A program made the position numbers and the translations under genes. Under the pieces are notes generated by a model. The model did no database searches. It was not told the DNA's origin and saw only the letters and a list, made by a program, of their open reading frames with translations. From CBDEGK01 sp965237855 (GTDB lineage: Bacteria; Pseudomonadota; Gammaproteobacteria; Pseudomonadales; Halieaceae), in assembly GCA_965237855.1 (NCBI GenBank), contig CBDEGK010000001.1, forward strand, positions 1 to 64,000: 64,000 nt of DNA, read 5' to 3'. Positions 34,551-42,917 of this stretch are shown piece after piece. Position 1 is the first letter of the stretch. Every line of letters begins with the position of its first letter.

Positions 34551-36926
34551 ATGAAGTATAACGGTAATAAACCCTATAAATTACAAACACTTGCAATGGC
34601 CTGCGCGATGGCTGCGCCAGCGGTCATGGTGCCTCAGATTGCCATCGGCCAGACCGCGCTGGAGGAGGTTATCGTTACCGCCCGGAAGCGTGAAGAGACC
34701 TTGCAGGACATTCCGGTCACTGTGGCGGCCCTCGGCGAAGAAATCCTGGCGCGAGGTGGCGTGGATTCTCTGCTTGATGTAGGTCGTTTGATACCGAACA
34801 TGAACCTTTACCAGGCCGGTAGTGGTAGTGGCTCTGGTATCTACTTACGTGGTGTGGGTTCCAGTACTATCAGCGCTGCCTTTGACCCTGCCGTAGCGCT
34901 CAGCGTTGACGGCGTCACACTCTCCGCCTCACGGATGATCGTGGCCGGCCAACTGGATATGCGCCAGATCGAAGTCTTGAAAGGTCCGCAAAGCTTATAC
35001 TTTGGTAAGAGCGCGACCGCTGGTGTGGTCTCTATTCTCTCCCATGATCCCGGTGATGAACTGGAAGTGATGGTCCGTGCTGCCTATGAGGCTGAGCACG
35101 AAGGCACCAAGCTGGAAGGTTTCATTTCCGGTCCTATTACCGATACCTTTGGCGCCCGCCTGGCAATTGCCACGCGTGAAGACGACGAACTGCGGGAAAA
35201 TATTGATCCCCGGGCTGACAGCGATTATCGCGGTCGCGAAAGCACCGATATGCGTTTAACCCTGCAATGGGATCCCACCGACAATTTCAGTGCCAAGTTG
35301 AAGGCGTTTGTATCCGAGTATGAAGACGATGGCCCCAGCTGGGGTGTGAACCTGGGTTGTCCTGAAGGGGCGGTGCAGCAGACGACGGTACCTGCAGCTG
35401 TTTTCCCGCCTGGGTATGAAAACTGCAAGACCGACGAGAAGATGGCCATTCCGCATGTTGGCGAGGAATGGTTGCCTGACCCGGGCTACTCCACGGCCAG
35501 CAAATGGAATGGTGGTACCCCATATGCTGAACAGGATACGGAGCTCTACTCTCTCCAGCTTGATTGGGCTATGTCTGACACCCTGTCGTTGACTTCATTG
35601 ACGGCGTACATGGAGCTCGATAACCAGTTTTTCGAGGTCTTTGACTATACCCATGGTAACGGCGCTTCCGAAGCCAATAACATTTTTGAAATGTGGTCCC
35701 AGGAATTCCGCCTAGAGTCTAGCTTCGATGGTGCGATTAACTTTTCCGCAGGCTTCTACTATTCGGAGATTGAACAGCAATTTATCACCGGTCAAAACGC
35801 AGTAAACTCCGGGCTGTTTTATCCTGACCCCGCTACAGGTAACCGCTACGACTGGGATAAGAGCCACTTTACTGACACCGATTCCTGGTCTGTCTTCGGC
35901 GCCCTCTATTGGGATATCAGCGAGACTCTGGCGCTGACAGCGGGTGCTCGCTACTCAGAAGATGAGAGGGAAGGCTCGATTACGATCGACTATATGCATG
36001 ACTTCCTGGAAACTAACCTGGGATTCTTGCCCGGTGGTACCGTTCTTGATGAAGGTCTCGAGTTCGATGATGACAACTTGAGCCCGGAAATTTCATTGAG
36101 CTGGGCTGTGCAGGAAGATATGAATCTCTACGTGTCATATAAAGCGGGTTACAAGCCGGGTGGTTTCGACAACAGTGCTCTGCCTTCGGCCAGTCTCAGC
36201 GATGGCGATGTCAGTGGCCTGATCTATGAATCAGAGACAGGTGAAGGTGTCGAAGCCGGCATGAAGTCGACCCTGCGTGACGGCACTCTGCGTCTGAACG
36301 CCACGGTCTTCTACTACGTCTACGACGATCTGCAGGTTCAGCTGTTTGACGCCAATATCATTCAGTTCACCACGTTTAATGCGGGTGAGTTGACTACCCA
36401 GGGTGCTGAAGTGGAGTTCCAGTGGGCTACCAACGTTGATGGACTATTGTTCAACGGCGCGTTGGCATATACCGATGCGGAGTTCACGGATGAGTTTATC
36501 AATGACCAGGGCGATGACCTCGACGGTGAGCCAGTGGCGCGCAGCGCTGAGTGGGCTGGTAATGTAGGCTTTACCTTCGAACGTGAAGTGGGGGCGAACT
36601 GGATGTTTGGTCTCAGTGGTGATGCTCGTTTCAATGATGGCTACAAGCTTACCGATAACCTGAATGCTCCGGAACAGGACAGCTTCTGGCTCTACGACGC
36701 ATCAATGCGGTTTTACTCAGCTGATAACAAGTATGAGCTGGCACTGATTGGCCGTAACCTGGGTGATGAGGTGATTAACTATAGTACTCAGTCTCGCCCC
36801 TTTGCCTGTGGTACTGATCCGGTGACAGGAGGATGTGCAGCCTTTACGCCTCCTGAGTTGCTGGACCAGGTGTTGACCGGTGGAATTGGTCGTCAATACA
36901 CGCTGCAGTTTACCTATCGTTACTGA
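34551..36926 (+). CDS. TonB-dependent outer-membrane receptor
   Basis: A 791-residue outer-membrane transporter. Signal peptide (to about residue 33, AIGQ), then a TonB-box-like EEVIVTARKREE, the plug domain (residues about 45-160: LQDIPVTVAALGEEIL, GVGSSTISAAFDPAVALSVDGV, IEVLKGPQSLYFGKSATAGVVSI) and a C-terminal beta-barrel ending with YTLQFTYRY. No iron-uptake gene is nearby. Its position between P450 and Rieske genes suggests uptake of a hydrophobic carbon source such as a terpenoid or steroid, as in many degraders. GGAG before the ATG. Followed by a strong terminator. Confidence 0.93.
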   Translation: MKYNGNKPYKLQTLAMACAMAAPAVMVPQIAIGQTALEEVIVTARKREETLQDIPVTVAALGEEILARGGVDSLLDVGRLIPNMNLYQAGSGSGSGIYLRGVGSSTISAAFDPAVALSVDGVTLSASRMIVAGQLDMRQIEVLKGPQSLYFGKSATAGVVSILSHDPGDELEVMVRAAYEAEHEGTKLEGFISGPITDTFGARLAIATREDDELRENIDPRADSDYRGRESTDMRLTLQWDPTDNFSAKLKAFVSEYEDDGPSWGVNLGCPEGAVQQTTVPAAVFPPGYENCKTDEKMAIPHVGEEWLPDPGYSTASKWNGGTPYAEQDTELYSLQLDWAMSDTLSLTSLTAYMELDNQFFEVFDYTHGNGASEANNIFEMWSQEFRLESSFDGAINFSAGFYYSEIEQQFITGQNAVNSGLFYPDPATGNRYDWDKSHFTDTDSWSVFGALYWDISETLALTAGARYSEDEREGSITIDYMHDFLETNLGFLPGGTVLDEGLEFDDDNLSPEISLSWAVQEDMNLYVSYKAGYKPGGFDNSALPSASLSDGDVSGLIYESETGEGVEAGMKSTLRDGTLRLNATVFYYVYDDLQVQLFDANIIQFTTFNAGELTTQGAEVEFQWATNVDGLLFNGALAYTDAEFTDEFINDQGDDLDGEPVARSAEWAGNVGFTFEREVGANWMFGLSGDARFNDGYKLTDNLNAPEQDSFWLYDASMRFYSADNKYELALIGRNLGDEVINYSTQSRPFACGTDPVTGGCAAFTPPELLDQVLTGGIGRQYTLQFTYRY

Positions 36927-36957
36927 GTCTCTACTAAGTCTCTCTCTGAGGGAATGA

Positions 36958-36983
36958 AAAAGGGCGCCTCGGCGCCCTTTTTT
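36958..36983. terminator. Rho-independent terminator, probably bidirectional
   Basis: Stem GGGCGCC-TC-GGCGCCC (36962-36977) with AAAA before and TTTTTT after (36978-36983). It ends the TonB receptor transcript and, read on the other strand, the convergent Rieske/P450 transcript ending at 37001. Confidence 0.9.
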
Positions 36984-37000
36984 ATCGCCTGCTGCTTTTG

Positions 37001-38263
37001 TTATTGCTTGCGCATTTCCTGCTGGCGAGGATCGTTGGGATAGATCCACTTCTCGCCAATCACCTGTTCAACCCGTAATTCCGGCGGCACATTCTCAATA
37101 CCAATCATGCGGTCGGCGGCCTGGTTCCAGTGGTAGATACGGGCCTCCTGGTAGCTCAGGGGTACCCCTTCGAAACCATAGCTCTCCATGGAGCGCTGGA
37201 TCTTCTCGCCAAACTGGGTGTCTTCCAGCAGCACCTGACACAATTCTGCCCCGTCGTTTTGCGTCCATAGGTCGGGCTTCATGCCGTCCTTCCAGGCCGG
37301 CGCCATGGTCCAGGTCTCAATGCGGCATTTGTTAATACCATTGGGCCAGAACAGGATGGGTGGTATGGCGAACTGGCTCAGCGGTGATACCCAGTTGGGG
37401 AACAACCCATAAGACTGGGTGCAGGTGCGGGCGATCTCGCCAGCGCTGTCAATCTGGGCGATATCCGGTGAAATGTCGAGTGAGCTCAAGCTGGTCTTGC
37501 CCTTGGGGGTGGGGGCGATCATGCGACCATGGCCATTCCGGTAGAGCGTGTTGACGTTGCGGCGGTCATCGAGAATCGGCGCCACGGTATTAGCGTGGAT
37601 CGTGCGCACGTGGTAGACCTCGGTGTTGGCCTCCATGGCGATCTTCCAGTTGCAGTCGAGATCAAAAATGGCACGCGCTGCCAGGCGACACTCGCCGAAC
37701 TGGAATTCCTCCCACTCATCGGCGATGGGGCCCAACCATTCCAGCAGTGTCGGTGCCTCGGGGTCGAAATTGACGAATATCAGGTTGCCAAAGCGCTCGC
37801 AGCGTACTTTCTTCAGGCCACGGCAAGACATATCGAAGTCGCGGAAATCCTCCGGATTCCGCATGCCCTTGAGTTCACCCTCGTGGTCGTAACTCCAGCC
37901 GTGGTAACTACAGGTCAGGCGTTTGCTTTTACCAGAGGCCTCGGTGACGACCGGCGCGCCGCGATGGCTGCAGGTGTTATAGAAGGCATTCACGGCGCCG
38001 GATTTAGCGTGCACAATCACCACCGGTTGGCCGGCGTTGTCCCACAGCATCCAGCAGCCCGCCTCGGGAATTTCATCGATATGAGCGGCCAATAGCCAGG
38101 ACTTGCGCCATATGTGATCCAGTTCCAATTGAAAGTAGCGCGGGTCTACATAACGCCCGGCGGGTATATCCGGCATCACGGGAAAGTCTTTAGGCGGTGC
38201 GGTCCGGCTCGCCTCAAATTCCATTAAGTCGCGCAGGGTCTGGATATAGTCGGGTGTCATCAT
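37001..38263 (-). CDS. Rieske aromatic-ring-hydroxylating oxygenase, alpha-subunit type
   Basis: A 420-residue Rieske oxygenase. [2Fe-2S] ligands C98-x-H100 (CSHRGA) and C118-x2-H121 (CSYHGW). Iron site around MEANTEVYHVRTIH (two His after the Glu/Asn motif). The length fits alpha subunits of the ring-hydroxylating or demethylating type, different from the shorter KshA-like protein at 12135. No beta subunit or electron chain is adjacent. The ATG overlaps the P450 stop by 4 bases, so P450 and Rieske oxygenase are made together and may act in sequence on one substrate. Confidence 0.88.
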   Translation of the reverse strand: MMTPDYIQTLRDLMEFEASRTAPPKDFPVMPDIPAGRYVDPRYFQLELDHIWRKSWLLAAHIDEIPEAGCWMLWDNAGQPVVIVHAKSGAVNAFYNTCSHRGAPVVTEASGKSKRLTCSYHGWSYDHEGELKGMRNPEDFRDFDMSCRGLKKVRCERFGNLIFVNFDPEAPTLLEWLGPIADEWEEFQFGECRLAARAIFDLDCNWKIAMEANTEVYHVRTIHANTVAPILDDRRNVNTLYRNGHGRMIAPTPKGKTSLSSLDISPDIAQIDSAGEIARTCTQSYGLFPNWVSPLSQFAIPPILFWPNGINKCRIETWTMAPAWKDGMKPDLWTQNDGAELCQVLLEDTQFGEKIQRSMESYGFEGVPLSYQEARIYHWNQAADRMIGIENVPPELRVEQVIGEKWIYPNDPRQQEMRKQ

Positions 38264-39429
38264 GATGCTTCAAACTCCAGCCACAGGTGGTGAAACCCCC
38301 GCAGCATAGTTGAGTGGGTGCGTTCGTTGTCGGCCTGGGCCGGGTGACGTACGGACTTGTAGCGTTTGAACAGGCCTTCCAGCGCATAGCGGGCTTCCAT
38401 GCGCCCCAGGGGAGCGCCGATACAAAAATGGATGCCGTGACCAAAGGTGTGGTGGTCGCTGCGGCCGCGATCAAGGCGAAACTCATCGGCCGCTTCATAG
38501 TGATCTGCATCGCGATTGGCGGAGCCGAGAATGGCGTACACGATGTCGCCGGCTTTCACTTTCTGGCCGTGAAACTCGGTGTCTGCGGTAGCCTTGCGAT
38601 TGACCCAGTGCACGGGTCCGTCAAAGCGCAAGGTCTCTTCAATGGCGGCGTCTATCTTGTCGGGGTTATCGCGCAGCTCGTTCCATTTGTCCGGGTCATC
38701 CGCCAGGTAATGGAGCAGGTTGCTGAGTAGGTTGGTGGTGGTCTCATTGCCTGCAATCAGCAACAGGATGGTGAAGCCGACGATGTCCTGGTCGCTGATG
38801 CCTTCACCGTCCACCTCCGCCTGAACCACTTTACTGATCAAGTCGTCACCGGGATTCGCCCGCCGTTCTGGAATCAGCGACTGAAAATAGCCCGCCATTT
38901 CCATGATATCCGGCAGCCGGTCTTCCAGGCTGGTAGCTTCACTGGTGCCGGTCAATGCATCCGACCAGCGCTTGAAATCTGCCCCGCGTTCTTCGGGGAT
39001 GCCCATCAGCCGGGCAATAATGTACACCGGCAGGGGAATGGTAAATGCTTCAGAGATATCGATGAGGGTCTTGCCTTCGAGGCCATCCAGCAGTTCATCC
39101 ACCAGGTCTTTCACCTCAATCTCCATGTCTTTGAGAGTACGGCTGGTGAAGGCCTTGTTGACGATGGCGCGTAACTGGGTGTGACGGGGCGGATCATCGG
39201 TGAGCAGGGGCAGGGCCATGGCCTGTTGATCCATTTCCCCCATGGAGTTGGAGGAAAACAGCGTGCCATCTTTGAGTACCGCGCGCACATCGTCATAGCG
39301 GCTCACTACCCAGCCACCCACATCCTCAGCCCACCAGATAGGCATGTCTTCCCGCCATTGTTGGTAATGGGGATAGGGGTCGTCGAGGAACAGCGGGTTA
39401 TTGAAGATCATGTGCACGTCTCTGGCCAT
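38260..39429 (-). CDS. Cytochrome P450
   Basis: A 389-residue P450 (ATG 39429; the frame is open to 39471 but that would cross the palindromic operator). I-helix LIAGNETTTNLL, ExxR EETLR, haem loop FGHGIHFCIGAPLGRME with Cys near 336. First gene of the operon with the Rieske oxygenase; divergent from tetR with a 41-base gap containing one perfect palindrome. The substrate is unknown. General features fit the soluble terpene/steroid/fatty-acid hydroxylating P450s. Confidence 0.9.
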   Translation of the reverse strand: MARDVHMIFNNPLFLDDPYPHYQQWREDMPIWWAEDVGGWVVSRYDDVRAVLKDGTLFSSNSMGEMDQQAMALPLLTDDPPRHTQLRAIVNKAFTSRTLKDMEIEVKDLVDELLDGLEGKTLIDISEAFTIPLPVYIIARLMGIPEERGADFKRWSDALTGTSEATSLEDRLPDIMEMAGYFQSLIPERRANPGDDLISKVVQAEVDGEGISDQDIVGFTILLLIAGNETTTNLLSNLLHYLADDPDKWNELRDNPDKIDAAIEETLRFDGPVHWVNRKATADTEFHGQKVKAGDIVYAILGSANRDADHYEAADEFRLDRGRSDHHTFGHGIHFCIGAPLGRMEARYALEGLFKRYKSVRHPAQADNERTHSTMLRGFHHLWLEFEAS

Positions 39430-39444
39430 TTTCAGGTGACTAAA

Positions 39445-39462
39445 ATTACAATTGATTGTAAT
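39445..39462. promoter_or_regulatory. Candidate TetR operator between P450 and tetR
   Basis: ATTACAATTGATTGTAAT is a perfect 8-2-8 palindrome centred in the short divergent gap, 9 bases from the tetR ATG and 16 from the P450 ATG. It would silence both genes when bound. Confidence 0.65.
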
Positions 39463-39470
39463 ATTTGTCA

Positions 39471-40109
39471 ATGGCTATAAAACGCGGACCTTACTCATCT
39501 CCCCGGCAGCTGGAACGACAGCAGCGTATTCTCGACTGTGCCCGCCAGGCGATCAGTGACGTGGGCTATGAAGCCCTGACCATGAAAGATCTGGCGGAAG
39601 CCAGTGAAGTGTCAATCAAGACACTCTACAACCTCTACGGCAGCAAGGATGAACTACTCTTGTCGGCGGTGGTGGATTTGCTGGCTGACCTGCCCGGTCT
39701 GCCCAATGTGCAAGCGGCCTCTCCCGGTATAGCTCGGCTGCGGGCCAATCTCGATGCCGCGTCGGCCCAGGTGGTGGCAACCCCGGCCTATGCGGAGACC
39801 ATGGCCCGGGCCCTGTTCCAGGCGGGAAAGGATCACCGCCTGATCGACATCCTGTTGCGTAACACCCAGCAGGTGATCCTGGAACAACTTCAGCACGCTG
39901 CAGAAGAGGGCGAGATACGGGCGGAAGTGGATCTGCTGGCTGCGGCGACCGCTCTCGCCGGCCATCAATGGAGCACCGTGCTCATGTGGAGCAAGGGGCT
40001 GCTCAAGACCGAGGAATTTGAAGCGGCAGCGCGACGCAGCCAGTTACTTTCGCTGATTCCTTTGTGCTGTGACTCAATCCGCGGCCAACTTGAATCCGAA
40101 TTGTGGTAA
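39471..40109 (+). CDS. TetR-family transcriptional regulator
   Basis: A 212-residue TetR protein with an HTH at about 18-62 (QRILDCARQAISDVGYEALTMKDLAEASEVSIKTLYNLYGSKDELLLSA). The C-terminal ligand-binding half is unassigned. ATG 39471 (an upstream TTG at 39465 is possible). Divergent from the P450-Rieske operon and 35 bases before the mannonate dehydratase gene, which may be cotranscribed. The repressor of the palindrome at 39445 is most simply this protein. Confidence 0.88.
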   Translation: MAIKRGPYSSPRQLERQQRILDCARQAISDVGYEALTMKDLAEASEVSIKTLYNLYGSKDELLLSAVVDLLADLPGLPNVQAASPGIARLRANLDAASAQVVATPAYAETMARALFQAGKDHRLIDILLRNTQQVILEQLQHAAEEGEIRAEVDLLAAATALAGHQWSTVLMWSKGLLKTEEFEAAARRSQLLSLIPLCCDSIRGQLESELW

Positions 40110-40144
40110 AGTGGTCAGACCAAAATATCTAACGAGTTGATTTC

Positions 40145-41326
40145 ATGCAGGAAACCTGGCGCTGGTTTGGCCCGGAGGACCCGGTAACACTGGCAAACAT
40201 CGTCCAGGCCGGGGCCAGTGGCGTGGTCACCTCACTGCATCAGGTAGCGACCGGCGAGACCTGGCCGCTGGCTGAGATTGAACAGCGCAAGGCAGAGATC
40301 GAAGCGGCAGGCCTGGTCTGGTCGGTGGTGGAGAGTATTCCTCTGCATAACGATATCAAGACCCGTTCGGGTGACTATCATCGCCATATCGCCAACTACC
40401 AGGAATCTCTTCGCAATATTGGTGCGGCCGGTGTGAATGTCGTCTGTTACAACTTTATGCCGGTGGTGGACTGGACTCGTACCAACCTCGACTACGAATT
40501 ACCTAATGCATCCCGCGCCCTGCGTTTCGAGATGAGCGACTTCGCCGCCTATGATGTGCATATGCTCGAACGAGAAAACGCCGCCGCCGATTACGAACCG
40601 GCTGTATTGGAAAAGGCATCCGCTCGCTATCACGCCATGAGCGATGCTGAAAAAAACTTGCTGGAAAAGAACATTATTGCCGGCTTGCCGGGGGGCGAGG
40701 GTTCTCACGACCGGGAAGGCATTCGCGTCGCTATCGACGAGTTCATTCAACTCGGTACCGAGGGTATGCGCGCAAACCTGGTCGCATTCTTGGAAGCAGT
40801 GGTACCTGTGGCGGAGGAAGCACGAGTGCGCCTGTGTATCCATCCCGATGATCCGCCCTTCAGTTTGTTTGGCCTGCCACGGGTGGTGTCGACTGCGGAT
40901 GATGCACGGACATTGCTGGCAGCAGTACCCAGTCCCAGCAATGGCCTGACCCTGTGCGCGGGTTCCTTTGGGGCGCGCGGGGACAATGATCTGATTGGGA
41001 TGGTGCAGGAATTTGGTCCCGACATTCACTTTGTGCATCTGCGCAATGTGAAGCGAGAAGCGGATGGCTCTTTCTTTGAGGCCGAGCACCTGGACGGGGA
41101 CAACGATATGGTGGGTTTAATTTCGGCACTGCTCGATGAAGAAGAACGGCGTCAAACCGAGGGGCGCAGTGATCGCATTCCCATGCGCCCCGATCACGGC
41201 CACGCCCTCGGCGATGAAATCGGCAAGCCCGGGGTTAATCCGGGTTATTCCTTTGGTGGCCGACTAAAGGGACTGGCGGAATTGCGCGGCGTCATGCACG
41301 CGCTGGAATCACTACGCAGAAGCTAG
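40145..41326 (+). CDS. uxuA: D-mannonate dehydratase
   Basis: UxuA dehydrates D-mannonate to 2-keto-3-deoxygluconate in hexuronate breakdown. The 393-residue protein keeps the family order: MQETWRWFGPEDPV start, NVVCYNFMPVVDWTRTNLDYELP, RLCIHPDDPPFSLFGLPRVVST (metal His), LTLCAGSFGARGDND, HLRNVKREADGSFFEAEHLDGD and IPMRPDHGHALGDE. Length matches the family. No other hexuronate gene (uxaC, uxuB, kdgK, kdgA) is nearby, and it sits between a tetR and a P450 gene. It may be a scavenging enzyme or use another sugar acid. Confidence 0.92.
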   Translation: MQETWRWFGPEDPVTLANIVQAGASGVVTSLHQVATGETWPLAEIEQRKAEIEAAGLVWSVVESIPLHNDIKTRSGDYHRHIANYQESLRNIGAAGVNVVCYNFMPVVDWTRTNLDYELPNASRALRFEMSDFAAYDVHMLERENAAADYEPAVLEKASARYHAMSDAEKNLLEKNIIAGLPGGEGSHDREGIRVAIDEFIQLGTEGMRANLVAFLEAVVPVAEEARVRLCIHPDDPPFSLFGLPRVVSTADDARTLLAAVPSPSNGLTLCAGSFGARGDNDLIGMVQEFGPDIHFVHLRNVKREADGSFFEAEHLDGDNDMVGLISALLDEEERRQTEGRSDRIPMRPDHGHALGDEIGKPGVNPGYSFGGRLKGLAELRGVMHALESLRRS

Positions 41327-41558
41327 TGGCGTCAGTGACTGCTGCACAGAGAGCAGAGACTGTCGCAGCCCGGCAGTCAGCCGTCAGTCGTCGCTATACC
41401 GGCAGGTAAACCCGTAAGTCAATATGAAACTCAGCCCACTCCCGTGCTTGCCTTAGGCCACGCGAGAACCTACGGTATATTTGTAAGTTGCCGTTTTGAT
41501 TAATGTATTGGTCTGCGAACAGCAGTCATCCCAGACCGCCAAGAAACGAGGTGTCACT

Positions 41559-42803
41559 ATGTCTCAATGTCCTTACGCCAACCTGATGGACCCGCAGTTT
41601 TTGAGTAATGGTTTTGACAGTGAAGCCATAGGCAAAATTCGCGCTGCAGGCCCCGCTGTAAAAATTGAGGATCCAATAACCGGAGTTCCCTATTGGGCCG
41701 TCACCCAACGCGCCGCTATCGATTTTGTCTCTAAGAACAATGATCTGTTCTCATCGCGTATGCGCAGTGCACTGCCAATGGAATTTGATCAGGAGATGGT
41801 CGATAACATCCAGGCACGCATGTTTATAAACCTTGATCCACCGGACAATCTCGACTACCGCAAACTCATTCGAGATCACTTTTCTCCCGCAGCGGTCGCT
41901 ACGTATGAGCCTCGAGCGCGCGAGCAGGCCAAGCGCATCGTCGACGAGGTAATCGACAAGGGCTCCTGCGAATTCGTACGCGATGTCGCTGCTGAACTCC
42001 CGCTGTTGATGATTCTGGAATTCTTCGATATCCCGCCAGAGGATCGCCAGAAGTTCTTTGATTGGACGAACATCATGATGTTTGCAGATGACCCGGATGC
42101 ATCAGGCGGGCGGGATGAAGCCGAACAAGCCGCTGCCGAACTGATGGTTTATGCCTTTGAATTAGCGCAGAAATGGCGGGGATCCGAGGTCAAGAACGTC
42201 AGCAGCCAGTTGTTGAATGGCGTGATAAACGGTGAGCCCGTGTCAGACGAAACCTTCGCTTGGATAGTCTTGATGATTCTCTCAGCGGGTAACGAAAGCA
42301 CGCGCACAACCATCACACATGCGATGCGCAACCTGATGAATAATCCGGAACAGTATCGCTACCTGCAGGAGAACCCTGAAAAAATCGATGGTGCAATCTT
42401 CGAGATGCTGCGCTTTAACCCACCCTTCATCTGCATGCGGCGCACTGCCACGCAAGACATAACGGCGGCGGAACTGGGCGAGGCACCAATCAAGAAGGGC
42501 GACAAAATCATCATGTATTATCCCGGCGCGAATTATGATGAGACCGTATTCACCGATAATCCCGAGCAGTTCGACATCCATCGTGCAGAGCGACAGGATC
42601 TCAGCCGTGACATCCGTTCGTTTGGCATAGGCAGGCACAACTGCTTTGGCATGAACCTGGCGAAAATGGAAATGCGCGTCATGCTCGAAGAAGTTTTGTC
42701 CCGTATGGACAATCCACAATTTGACGGTGAGATTGCCTATATGAAGTCGAACTTCATCCAGGGCATTAAAGAAATGCCGATTACCTTTGAAAAGCGTGCG
42801 TGA
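41559..42803 (+). CDS. Cytochrome P450 (paralogue of the one at 61384)
   Basis: A 414-residue P450 from ATG 41559 (GAGGTG upstream); the frame to 41496 has no family match. It opens MSQCPYANLMD and shares this opening, the PNTG/PITGxPYWAV segment and haem surroundings with the P450 at 61384-62622. I-helix LSAGNESTRTTI has Ser where most P450s have Thr next to the acid. ExxR is EMLR; haem loop FGIGRHNCFGMNLAKME, Cys near 362. The 232 bases before it (41327-41558) hold no recognisable feature. A lone gene with its own promoter, probably. Confidence 0.9.
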   Translation: MSQCPYANLMDPQFLSNGFDSEAIGKIRAAGPAVKIEDPITGVPYWAVTQRAAIDFVSKNNDLFSSRMRSALPMEFDQEMVDNIQARMFINLDPPDNLDYRKLIRDHFSPAAVATYEPRAREQAKRIVDEVIDKGSCEFVRDVAAELPLLMILEFFDIPPEDRQKFFDWTNIMMFADDPDASGGRDEAEQAAAELMVYAFELAQKWRGSEVKNVSSQLLNGVINGEPVSDETFAWIVLMILSAGNESTRTTITHAMRNLMNNPEQYRYLQENPEKIDGAIFEMLRFNPPFICMRRTATQDITAAELGEAPIKKGDKIIMYYPGANYDETVFTDNPEQFDIHRAERQDLSRDIRSFGIGRHNCFGMNLAKMEMRVMLEEVLSRMDNPQFDGEIAYMKSNFIQGIKEMPITFEKRA

Positions 42804-42823
42804 AAAGACAGGCTGTTGAGGGG

Positions 42824-42839
42824 GCTGCCATGTGGCAGC
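42824..42839. terminator. Stem-loop after the P450 gene
   Basis: GCTGCCA-TG-TGGCAGC, a perfect 7-base stem 20 bases after the P450 stop. It lacks a T-run, so it is a weak terminator or an RNA-stabilising hairpin. Confidence 0.35.
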
Positions 42840-42917
42840 AGATTGCCTGCTAATAGGCGTGTCAGCTTACAATAGCAGCCCAAACTGCTAAGCTATTTGT
42901 CACTGCAGAATTAAGTG

